A DNA stretch of 9,145 nt, taken from assembly GCA_002316235.1 (NCBI GenBank), contig DCDD01000033.1:1-9145 (forward strand). The letters run 5' to 3'. Made by a program: the position numbers and the translations under genes. The stretch's first letter is position 1. Every line of letters begins with the position of its first letter. Below the pieces are notes generated by a model. The model searched no databases, was not told the origin of the DNA, and saw nothing but the letters and a program-made list of their open reading frames with translations. Source of the stretch: Bacteroidales bacterium UBA1064. Its GTDB lineage: Bacteria > Bacteroidota > Bacteroidia > Bacteroidales > Tenuifilaceae. Shown here in pieces: positions 1 to 5,697 of this stretch.

Positions 1-954
1 CTTCATCTTGCCAACCAACCGGATGAGCTCCGGGTGAAGCCCGTGAATGCCCAGGTCTATGGTGGTACGTTTTCCAATTTCAACTATTTCATCCTCTATC
101 TGCTTCTGAACCTTTTGCACCACCTCCTCGATTCGGGCAGGATGTATGCGGCCGTCGGTTACGAGCTGGTGAAGCGCCAGCCGGGCAATCTCGCGCCTAA
201 CTGGGTCGAAGGCGGAAAGGATGATGGCTTCGGGGGTATCGTCAACAATAATTTCAACGCCCGTGGCTGCTTCGAGAGCTCGGATGTTTCGGCCCTCACG
301 GCCAATGATACGCCCTTTAATCTCATCGGAGTCAATGTTGAACACGGTAACCGAATTTTCAACTGCTGCTTCGGTTGCAACACGTTGAATGGTTTGAACC
401 ACTATCCGTTTTGATTCCTTGGCAGCAGTCATTTTGGCCTCGTCAACAATCTCGTTGATGTACGACATGGCCTGAGTTTTGGCTTCAGCCTTAAGGGAGT
501 CAATGAGCTGGGTTTTGGCCTCCTCAGCCGAGAGACCCGAAAGAGCTTCCAGCTTTTCAACTGATTCCCTGTGCATTCTCTCCAGCTCCTCGTTTCGCTT
601 ATCAACCAGCTCCATTTGGGTGGTAAGGGTGTCCCGAATTGCATCAACCTCCTTTTGCTTACGTTGCAGCTCCTCATATTTCTGGGCTACCATTGTCTCG
701 CGCTGCTTAATTTTATTTTCGGCCTGCGCAATCCTTGAGTTCCTTTCGGATACAATTTTTTCGTGCTCCGCCTTGAGCTGCAGAAATTTTTCCTTGGCCT
801 GAAGAATTTTCTCCTTTTTAATAACTTCAGCTTCGGTTTCAGCATCCTGTATGATTTTACTTCTCTTGCTGGCCAGCAGCTTGTTCCATAGCAGGTATGA
901 TATAGCACCACCTAAAATGAAGGCGATGACGGCAACTATTATTGTTAACTCCAT
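1..954 (-). CDS. rny: Ribonuclease Y, N-terminal part (runs off the window)
   Basis: Membrane-anchored endoribonuclease that starts mRNA decay. The frame is open from an ATG at 954-952 to base 1, giving 318 codons without a stop; the family is usually a little over 500 residues, so the catalytic HD domain lies outside the window and nothing suggests a broken gene. Seen: one hydrophobic N-terminal helix (residues about 2-22), a long charged coiled coil rich in Lys, Glu and Gln (about 27-190), then a KH RNA-binding domain with the GRIIGREGRNIRALE motif from about residue 214 and a following VDDTPEAIILS stretch. This order (membrane helix, coiled coil, KH) is diagnostic for RNase Y. The start is set by the hydrophobic helix; no Shine-Dalgarno is present. 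It lies 28 bases beyond the U-tract of the 6S RNA, so its transcript either reads through that RNA or starts within it. The identification is firm. Confidence 0.95.
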   Translation of the reverse strand, partial: MELTIIVAVIAFILGGAISYLLWNKLLASKRSKIIQDAETEAEVIKKEKILQAKEKFLQLKAEHEKIVSERNSRIAQAENKIKQRETMVAQKYEELQRKQKEVDAIRDTLTTQMELVDKRNEELERMHRESVEKLEALSGLSAEEAKTQLIDSLKAEAKTQAMSYINEIVDEAKMTAAKESKRIVVQTIQRVATEAAVENSVTVFNIDSDEIKGRIIGREGRNIRALEAATGVEIIVDDTPEAIILSAFDPVRREIARLALHQLVTDGRIHPARIEEVVQKVQKQIEDEIVEIGKRTTIDLGIHGLHPELIRLVGKMK

Positions 955-982
955 AACATATTATTTATTAGTGGGTTAATAT

Positions 983-999
983 AAAAAAACCCGCATTAC
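983..999 (-). terminator. U-tract terminator at the 3' end of the 6S RNA
   Basis: The 3' arm of the 6S closing stem (GTAATGCGGG, 999-990) is followed by seven Ts on the minus strand. The matching arm is about 180 bases upstream at 1173-1182, so the terminator stem is the closing stem of the RNA itself and not a local hairpin. Some transcripts may read on into rny, which begins 28 bases later. Confidence 0.55.
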
Positions 1000-1188
1000 A
1001 CTCTAACTTTATGTAGAAACCCCAGATTTACATGGGTGGAGCGGCCATCCGGGTCGGACTTCCAACGTCCCTACTAAAGGAATCCCGAGCTAAGCGGTAA
1101 AAAGGCCTGTCCTTATCGAATAAAGTCCAACTCCAAATTTAGTAATGTTGAGTTTCGCAAAATATTAGAGCAGTAATGCGGGCAATGC
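983..1188 (-). ncRNA. ssrS: 6S RNA (RNA polymerase-binding regulatory RNA)
   Basis: Seen: on the minus strand the RNA can fold as one long interrupted hairpin. A 10-bp perfect closing stem joins 1173-1182 to 990-999 (CCCGCATTAC with GTAATGCGGG). A 9-bp inner stem with one G-U pair joins 1123-1131 to 1053-1061. Between them lies a large bubble of about 41 bases on the 5' side and 53 on the 3' side, with a possible small hairpin on the 3' side (1021-1036, CCCA/TGGG). The closing stem is followed at once by seven T residues (989-983) on the minus strand only, which sets the strand. Known: this architecture and a length near 200 nt are typical of 6S RNA, which occupies housekeeping RNA polymerase by imitating an open promoter, and ssrS often sits just downstream of zapA. 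Here the predicted 5' end lies within a few bases of the zapA stop. The exact ends are inferred. No covariance search was possible. Confidence 0.8.
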
Positions 1189-1190
1189 TA

Positions 1191-1505
1191 TTAGAAAGAA
1201 CGTATGTTTTGCTTTTCAATGTATGCGGCCAACCAGTCGTCCAGCTTGGAGAGCTCCTCGTCGAAAGCAGCGCCGGAGAATTTTTCTTCACACTCAATTA
1301 GCCTGATAACAAACTGCAAGGATGCCATAGCCAAAAAATCCTGAATATCCTTATCGGTGTATCGTTGCTTGTACTGCAGTACCTTATCATTTATTAACTT
1401 AGCCGCCCTGCGTATTTTCTCCTCATCATCCCAATCAATTTTTAAGGGATAATACCTATCGGCTATGTTAACTCTAATTGAGAATTTATTCTCGCTATCC
1501 TCCAT
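1191..1505 (-). CDS. zapA: Cell division protein ZapA
   Basis: ZapA binds FtsZ in the cytoplasm and bundles its filaments, helping the division ring assemble. The protein is 104 aa, a normal ZapA length. Seen: an N-terminal segment with the family pattern (KFSIRVNIADRYYPLKI, about residues 7-23), a short helix with EEKIRRAAKLINDKV (28-42), then a long amphipathic helix (about 52-98) with QDFLAMASLQFVIRLI that would form the coiled-coil dimer. The ATG at 1505-1503 is preceded by no clear ribosome binding site. It lies 15 bases after the stop of the coiled-coil gene, so the two are surely cotranscribed. Immediately downstream comes the 6S RNA, an arrangement also known in Proteobacteria. The identification is based on family pattern and context and is fairly firm. 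Confidence 0.88.
   Translation of the reverse strand: MEDSENKFSIRVNIADRYYPLKIDWDDEEKIRRAAKLINDKVLQYKQRYTDKDIQDFLAMASLQFVIRLIECEEKFSGAAFDEELSKLDDWLAAYIEKQNIRSF
1197..1204 (-). promoter_or_regulatory. Weak candidate -7 box for the 6S RNA inside zapA
   Basis: TACGTTCT on the minus strand resembles the Bacteroidota -7 consensus TAnnTTTG (TA and the first two Ts match). It would place the RNA start near 1190, close to the predicted 5' end of the 6S RNA. I see no good -33 TTTG at the usual spacing, so the RNA may instead be processed from the zapA transcript. Confidence 0.2.
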
Positions 1506-1520
1506 TTAACTGTATCTGGC

Positions 1521-1820
1521 CTATTTGTTAAGAAAAGCAATACACTTGTCAATTTCCCGCACAATTCTGTTCACTTTAATTTTGGCTTCATGCGCATCAG
1601 CTTCAGAAACCTTAAGCGCCTTAGCCAGCTTTAAACGGGAATAACGTTCTTCAAGTTCAACGTATGCCTGCTCTTTAGCCTTCAGCTGTTTTTCGAGTTC
1701 GGCTTTCTGAGCCTTAAGCTGTTCATTTTCCTGTTTAGCTCGCTCGTATGCAACAACAAGAACCTGAACCTTTTGCTTAATTCTGTCATATATTTCGCTT
1801 GAATCGACGTTCATTTCCAC
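1521..1820 (-). CDS. Short coiled-coil protein upstream of zapA (ZapB-like candidate)
   Basis: A 99-aa soluble protein with no signal peptide or membrane helix. Residues about 8-70 are an almost unbroken heptad-type helix rich in Glu, Lys, Gln, Ala and Leu (NEQLKAQKAELEKQLKAKE at 32-50), followed by a conserved-looking C-terminal segment, KVNRIVREIDKCIAFLN (82-98). The ATG at 1820 and another at 1814 are both possible starts; the first is chosen because it lies just behind a perfect promoter. The gene is directly followed by zapA. A small coiled-coil protein paired with zapA suggests a role in the division ring like that of ZapB, which works with ZapA in Enterobacteria. That role is inferred from shape and neighbourhood only; coiled coils resemble each other without common descent. 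Confidence 0.8.
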   Translation of the reverse strand: MEMNVDSSEIYDRIKQKVQVLVVAYERAKQENEQLKAQKAELEKQLKAKEQAYVELEERYSRLKLAKALKVSEADAHEAKIKVNRIVREIDKCIAFLNK

Positions 1821-1832
1821 ATTTAAGTTCTA

Positions 1833-1864
1833 CAAAGTTAGCTATAGATTTTCCAAAATGCAAA
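1833..1864 (-). promoter_or_regulatory. Bacteroidota sigma-A promoter of the coiled-coil/zapA operon
   Basis: On the minus strand TTTG (1864-1861) is followed after 20 bases by TAACTTTG (1840-1833), a perfect match to the Bacteroidota -33/-7 consensus TTTG and TAnnTTTG at normal spacing. The transcript would start near 1827, leaving a leader of fewer than ten bases before the ATG at 1820. This short leader fits translation without a Shine-Dalgarno sequence. Confidence 0.7.
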
Positions 1865-2004
1865 ATTATTGCAACATAAACCTAACGTAAATGTCAAATT
1901 AGCAGGAAACTATGGATAAGTTAAAATGTCCATTGGCTACAGCCTACTATTTGGCGTTGCTTAGGTGCAGTCCAAATTCCGGGAGAATATAAGTGAGAAG
2001 GATT

Positions 2005-2026
2005 ACCTACAGGCATTAGGTTTTTT
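2005..2026 (+). terminator. Weak terminator-like hairpin on the plus strand
   Basis: ACCTA (2005-2009) pairs with TAGGT (2017-2021) across a 7-base loop, and six Ts run from 2021 to 2026. The stem is short and AT-rich for an intrinsic terminator, and no plus-strand gene is seen before it, so it may be chance or mark the end of a small unseen transcript. Confidence 0.25.
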
Positions 2027-2287
2027 AATCATTTATAGCCAACTTGCCTACGCCAGCAATTGTTCAGGTTTGAAACATGTTACCAGACGAAATGCGATAC
2101 AGTACAGCGAGGATTACAATGGGTAGCTTTAGGTCGAAAAATGCTTCAATTCTTAAATTATACACATTAATAAACTATATATCAGCGCATTAAACAATAA
2201 TCCGAAATAGACAGATCCGTTTATCCGGCAGTAAAAGTTGGTGTATTGGCTGCTTCGGGGAAGTAAATAAAACCATAAACCCCAGAA

Positions 2288-2301
2288 GTTGCACATGCAA
2301 C
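2288..2301. repeat. Short perfect palindrome downstream of the NqrM-like gene
   Basis: GTTGCACATGCAAC forms a 5-bp stem with a 4-base loop, about 47 bases after the stop of the 61-aa gene. On the minus strand it is not followed by a U-tract, so it does not look like a complete intrinsic terminator. It could be a 3' end stabiliser, a binding site or chance. Confidence 0.3.
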
Positions 2302-2347
2302 AGAATGTATTTTATGAATCCGGATAATCCGAACACTAATGAACAAC

Positions 2348-2533
2348 TTATAGCTGTTCGCCTATATTCGGAGAGTTGATGCCACAACTTCCACCACATC
2401 CGCAGCTGTAGCCCACATCGTTGCTTTTGCAGGATTTGTTGGCTGTTTTTCCGAAAATCAACTTCAACGAAAGTCCCACAATCACAACTGCCAGCATGGC
2501 AGCTGAAATAAGTATCAATTTTAATGTTCCCAT
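2348..2533 (-). CDS. nqrM: NqrM-like small Cys-rich membrane protein (DUF539 type)
   Basis: A 61-aa protein with one N-terminal membrane helix (about residues 4-27), then a short Cys-rich tail outside the membrane: Cys35 in KSCKS and Cys44, Cys46, Cys50 in SCGCGGSCG. The spacing C...CxCxxxC is that of NqrM (DUF539), a factor required in Vibrio for maturation of Na+-NQR, where it is thought to bring iron to the cysteines shared by NqrD and NqrE. Position fits: it is the second gene after nqrF on the same strand, behind a 92-base gap from the 78-aa gene. The ATG at 2533-2531 gives the full helix. Proteobacterial NqrM is of similar size but has other residues between the cysteines. An alternative is a FeoB-associated type of Cys-rich membrane peptide, but no feo gene is near. 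The symbol is inferred from pattern and context. Confidence 0.72.
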   Translation of the reverse strand: MGTLKLILISAAMLAVVIVGLSLKLIFGKTANKSCKSNDVGYSCGCGGSCGINSPNIGEQL

Positions 2534-2625
2534 GATGATATCACCTACTCGTAATAAGTTTATTTTAAAAAATTCAAATTGTTTCTCATTAAGGTTAAAC
2601 TTGCATTAGGTATTCTAACACAGCT

Positions 2626-2862
2626 TCAGTGTTTTGAACGTTCGAGGCAATCAGAACAACCTGTGTAGCTATTCTCTCCGCCCCAGCACGTTTGTTCGTC
2701 GCTTTTAGGACAGGATATTCCACGCTTTCTTAGCTCCGGGTTATGACCGGCTGAGGTTTCCGGAAATTTGTGGCTTCTATGAAAGATTACTCTAATTCCC
2801 AAGCCTAGCATACCCAGCATCAGAAATCCGACCGTAATTCCTATTAGTTTAACTATTGCCAT
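2626..2862 (-). CDS. Small Cys-containing membrane protein next to nqrF, possible NqrM relative
   Basis: A 78-aa protein starting at the ATG at 2862-2860; the GTG just before it (2865) is in frame but less likely. Seen: one membrane helix (about residues 4-26), a basic patch and the segment HKFPETSAGHNPELRKRGISC (31-51), then four cysteines at 51, 59, 69 and 72. From memory, segments like KFPxTxxGxNxxLRxxGIxC occur in short Bacteroidota proteins annotated only as membrane or secreted proteins, often near flavin or NQR genes. The topology matches the 61-aa NqrM-like protein downstream, but the spacing of the cysteines (C-x7-C-x9-C-xx-C) does not. It lies 259 bases after the nqrF stop, same strand. 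A role in metal or flavin maturation of NQR is a guess from location; no enzyme motif is visible. Confidence 0.78.
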   Translation of the reverse strand: MAIVKLIGITVGFLMLGMLGLGIRVIFHRSHKFPETSAGHNPELRKRGISCPKSDEQTCWGGENSYTGCSDCLERSKH

Positions 2863-2872
2863 CACGTTACTA

Positions 2873-2886
2873 CTTTTCCTGAAAAG
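2873..2886. repeat. Small inverted repeat just upstream of the 78-aa gene
   Basis: CTTTTCCTGAAAAG (plus strand) can form a 5-bp stem with a 4-base loop, ending 10 bases before the ATG at 2862. It may affect translation or bind a regulator, but a stem this short and AT-rich may also be chance. Confidence 0.25.
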
Positions 2887-3121
2887 CCAATGGTTGAGTT
2901 TAGGTGCCTGACTTTACCGTTGACGTTTTCGGCATTCTAATTACAAGTTGTTCGTAAGTAGGATTTCTACTGCATTTTGTTATTTTCATCCAAAAGAACG
3001 GCTGCTTTGCAATGAAATACTGAGGGTATATAAGAAACAATGGTTTAACAACAGGTTTTTTTCAGAAATCCGGATATCATGTGTCTCATGCTATAGTTCG
3101 GCCAATAGGTTTAAAGGCTGG

Positions 3122-4381
3122 TTATCCTCCAAAATCATCAAAAGCAATCATCTCGTCGGGGACTCCAAGGTTGTAAAGCATTTTCTGAACGGCAGCAATC
3201 ATGGCCGGGGGTCCGCAAAGGTAGTACTCAATGTCCTCGGGGGCATTGTGCCTGGAGAGGTATTGCTCAAATATAACCTGATGGATAAACCCCACAGGGC
3301 CATCCCAGCTATCCTCGGGTTTGGGCTCGGACAGGGCAATGGTAAAGTTAAAGTTGGGGAACTCCTGGGCAATCTTCCGGAAATGCTCCTCGTAGAATAT
3401 TTCGCGCCTGGAGCGGGCTCCGTACCAAAAGGTAACCTTACGGTTGGTTTTGAGCGTGTTGAACAGATGAAAGATATGCGAACGCATGGGGGCCATTCCG
3501 GCTCCTCCCCCAATAAACATAATTTCGTTCTGTGTGTCTTTAATAAAAAAATCACCATACGGCCCGGAAATGGTAACCTTATCGCCAGGCCTTCGGGAAA
3601 ATATGTAGCTGGAGCAAACGCCGGGGTTAACCTTTAAAAAGGTATTCCGCTCCCTGTCCCATGGTGGAGTGGCAATGCGCACGTTCAACATAATGATGTT
3701 GTTCTCTGCCGGATGGTTAGCCATGGAGTATGCCCTGAAGGTTTCCTCGGTATTTTTCATTTTCAGGCTCCACATATTCGTCTTGTCCCAGTCGTCGTGA
3801 AACTCGGGCTCCACGAATATATCCTTAGAAAAATCTACCTCGATTTTAGGAACATCGATTTGAATGTAGCCGCCGGAGCGGAAGTTAAGTTTCTCACCAT
3901 CGGGTAGCTTCACCACGAACTCCTTGATGTATGTGGCCACATTCCGGTTAGAAATCACCTCGCACTCCCACTTTTTAATTCCAAGCACTTCCTCTGGCAC
4001 TATGATGCTCAGGTCTTCGCGAACCTTAACCTGACAACCCAGGCGCCAGTGTTCCCGCTGCTGCCTACGGTTGAAAAAGTTTGCCTCGGTTGGCAGCATT
4101 GAGCCTCCGCCCTCCACCACTCTGCACCTGCACAACCCGCAGGTTCCGCCTCCTCCGCACGCCGAGGGGAGAAAAATTTTGTTGTTGGACAGGGTTGAAA
4201 GTATGGAGCTGCCAGGTTCCACCTCTAGTACTTTCTCGTTGTTAATTTCCAGCTTCACCTTGCCCTTAGGAGTAAGCTTTGCCTTGGCGTAAAGCAGCAA
4301 CAATACCAGTAAAAGCGTTACAATGAGAAATACAATAACAGCACCCAAAATTATTGAACTATTGCCGGCAAGTAGTATCAT
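3122..4381 (-). CDS. nqrF: Na+-translocating NADH:quinone reductase subunit F
   Basis: Entry subunit of Na+-NQR: it takes a hydride from NADH onto FAD and passes single electrons through a 2Fe-2S cluster to the membrane subunits. The protein is 419 aa, close to the roughly 410 of Vibrio NqrF. Seen in order: one N-terminal membrane helix (about 8-31); a plant-type ferredoxin domain with Cys75, Cys81 and Cys84 in SACGGGGTCGLC and the fourth ligand Cys116; an FAD domain with the RAYSMAN motif (216-222); an NADH domain with GGGAGMAPMRS (291-301), GARSRREIFY (321-330) and YLCGPPAM (387-394); and the usual DDFGG end. All cofactor ligands are present. It is last in the operon, 19 bases after nqrE, and is followed by the two small membrane proteins without a clear terminator between. 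Confidence 0.98.
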   Translation of the reverse strand: MILLAGNSSIILGAVIVFLIVTLLLVLLLLYAKAKLTPKGKVKLEINNEKVLEVEPGSSILSTLSNNKIFLPSACGGGGTCGLCRCRVVEGGGSMLPTEANFFNRRQQREHWRLGCQVKVREDLSIIVPEEVLGIKKWECEVISNRNVATYIKEFVVKLPDGEKLNFRSGGYIQIDVPKIEVDFSKDIFVEPEFHDDWDKTNMWSLKMKNTEETFRAYSMANHPAENNIIMLNVRIATPPWDRERNTFLKVNPGVCSSYIFSRRPGDKVTISGPYGDFFIKDTQNEIMFIGGGAGMAPMRSHIFHLFNTLKTNRKVTFWYGARSRREIFYEEHFRKIAQEFPNFNFTIALSEPKPEDSWDGPVGFIHQVIFEQYLSRHNAPEDIEYYLCGPPAMIAAVQKMLYNLGVPDEMIAFDDFGG

Positions 4382-4400
4382 AACTCGAAAAATTTTCCAT

Positions 4401-5018
4401 TTACAGCTTAATACCCATAAAAGTCATAAAGGCAATACCCATCAACCCTGTCAGGATAAATGAAATTCCAAGACCCCTTAGGGGCTTAGGTATATCGGAG
4501 TACTTGAGCCTCTCGCGAATGGCAGCAATGCTAATAATTGCCAAAAACCAACCGACTCCAGAGCCCAATCCGAATACAGTAGCCTCACCCAGGGTTTCAT
4601 ATTCGCGCTGCTGCATAAATAGTGATCCCCCCATAATGGCACAGTTTACCGCAATTAACGGGAGAAAAATACCCAAGGAGTTGTAGAGTGCCGGCGAGTA
4701 CTTTTCCACCACCATCTCCACCAGCTGAACTATTGAAGCAATTACAGCAATAAACATGATGAAGGAAAGAAAGCTAAGGTCAAGCGAAGCGAAACTCTCG
4801 TCGAGCCATTGTAGGGCGCCGGGAAGTAGAACAAACCTATTCAGCAGGTAGTTCACGGGAACGGTGATTAGCATCACAAATATTACCGCTATGCCCAATC
4901 CGGTAGATGTTTTAACCGTTTTTGATACTGCCAGGTAGGAACACATTCCCAGAAAGTATGCAAAAATCATGTTATCAATAAAGATGGAGCGAACAAATAT
5001 GTTGATCAGATTTTCCAT
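4401..5018 (-). CDS. nqrE: Na+-translocating NADH:quinone reductase subunit E
   Basis: Integral membrane subunit of Na+-NQR, homologous to NqrD and to RnfA. With NqrD it forms a pseudo-symmetric pair around an iron-sulfur centre inside the membrane that carries electrons between the NqrF ferredoxin domain and the FMN of NqrC. The protein is 205 aa (Vibrio about 198). It is almost wholly hydrophobic with about six membrane helices. Seen: the motif FLGMCSYLAVSK with Cys26 near the start, and LIAVNCAIMGG with Cys126, the two expected metal ligands. The ATG at 5018-5016 gives MENLINIFVRSIFIDN, a typical family start. It lies 19 bases after nqrD and 19 before nqrF. Confidence 0.97.
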   Translation of the reverse strand: MENLINIFVRSIFIDNMIFAYFLGMCSYLAVSKTVKTSTGLGIAVIFVMLITVPVNYLLNRFVLLPGALQWLDESFASLDLSFLSFIMFIAVIASIVQLVEMVVEKYSPALYNSLGIFLPLIAVNCAIMGGSLFMQQREYETLGEATVFGLGSGVGWFLAIISIAAIRERLKYSDIPKPLRGLGISFILTGLMGIAFMTFMGIKL

Positions 5019-5037
5019 AATCCGTATTGTTTAGCTT

Positions 5038-5697
5038 TTACTCCTCAATTAGCTTACGGTTTCGACCTCTTTGAATCCAAATGATTAGGCCCACCAGAAT
5101 AAGCGCCATTGGGGGCAGAATCATCAGACCATTATTTTCATACATTCCGCCATTGCTGTAGTAAAACGACTCAGGAATGACCCTGTAGCCGAAAATAGTT
5201 CCGGATCCAAGCAGCTCCCTGAAAAATGCTAAAACTACCAGTATCAGCCCGTAACCCAGCCCGTTTCCAATGCCATCGAGAAAGGCAGGCCAGGGTTTGT
5301 TGCCCAGAGCAAAGGCTTCGAGCCTTCCCATGACTATGCAGTTGGTGATAATAAGACCAACAAATACCGAGAGCTGCTTGCTCACGTCGTAAACATAAGC
5401 CTTCAGAACCTCATCAACCAGTATAACCAATGCTGCAATAACAACCAGCTGAACAATGATTCTAATCCGGCTGGGGATAGTGTTTCGGATTAGAGAAATA
5501 ATCAGGTTCGAAAAGGCAGTTACCACCGTAACTGATATGGCCATAACAATGGCAGGCTCAAGCTTAACAGTAACCGCCAGAGCGGAGCATATACCCAGCA
5601 CCAGCACTGTTATGGGGTTCTTGGAATTTAACGGACCTGTTAGGAGCTCAATATTTTTAGCCGAAAACCAGGGTTCTTTTTCCTTCACATCACTCAT
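5038..5697 (-). CDS. nqrD: Na+-translocating NADH:quinone reductase subunit D
   Basis: Integral membrane subunit of Na+-NQR, partner of NqrE and homologous to RnfE. The protein is 219 aa (Vibrio about 210) with about six membrane helices. Seen: NPITVLVLGICSALAVT with Cys37, and LIITNCIVMGRLEAFA with Cys120, the two cysteines expected to bind the intramembrane iron-sulfur centre together with those of NqrE. It also carries the family stretch DGIGNGLGYGLILV (141-154). Its start ATGAGTGA overlaps the end of nqrC by 8 bases, which suggests coupled translation. The N-terminal MSDVKEKEPWFSAKN is longer than in many Proteobacteria. Confidence 0.97.
   Translation of the reverse strand: MSDVKEKEPWFSAKNIELLTGPLNSKNPITVLVLGICSALAVTVKLEPAIVMAISVTVVTAFSNLIISLIRNTIPSRIRIIVQLVVIAALVILVDEVLKAYVYDVSKQLSVFVGLIITNCIVMGRLEAFALGNKPWPAFLDGIGNGLGYGLILVVLAFFRELLGSGTIFGYRVIPESFYYSNGGMYENNGLMILPPMALILVGLIIWIQRGRNRKLIEE

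Larger units (their letters stand above)
1821..2347. other. 527-base intergenic stretch without a convincing gene
   Basis: This region separates the 61-aa NqrM-like gene from the zapA operon. Its left end holds the zapA operon promoter. I found no open frame with protein-like composition on either strand. The right part, next to the 61-aa gene, holds short palindromes (CGGATAATCCG at 2321-2331 and GTTGCACATGCAAC at 2288-2301) and a repeated ATAATCCGAA (2197-2206 and 2324-2333), all possibly part of a 3' untranslated region. A plus-strand terminator-like hairpin is at 2005-2026. No tRNA and no riboswitch that I can name. Confidence 0.6.

Noticed and set aside
34..414. A 126-aa open frame on the plus strand
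   Set aside because: It is the complement of the rny KH region, which reads as a clear RNase Y in the other strand.
1..954. rny as a truncated or broken gene
   Set aside because: The frame is intact up to the window edge; the missing HD domain is explained by where the window ends.
1950..2030. Possible riboswitch (bases such as AGGTGCAGTCC and GGGAGAATATAAGTGAGAAGGATTACC)
   Set aside because: I compared it with cobalamin and TPP consensus elements and could not match the conserved boxes or stems; no metabolite-related gene follows on the plus strand.
2253..2288. Terminator of the NqrM-like gene (CTTCGGGG with CCCCAGAAG)
   Set aside because: The arms pair, with one bulged base, around a loop of about 19 bases, but neither strand has a T-tract after the stem.
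2190..2399. A 69-aa frame on the minus strand with a hydrophobic middle
   Set aside because: It overlaps the Cys-rich end of the NqrM-like gene in another frame, has no known motif and an unlikely composition (MWWKLWHQ start).
2948..3637. A 229-aa open frame on the plus strand
   Set aside because: Most of it lies opposite nqrF, whose domains are unmistakable, and its protein shows no family pattern. Its first part covers the gap after nqrF without support.
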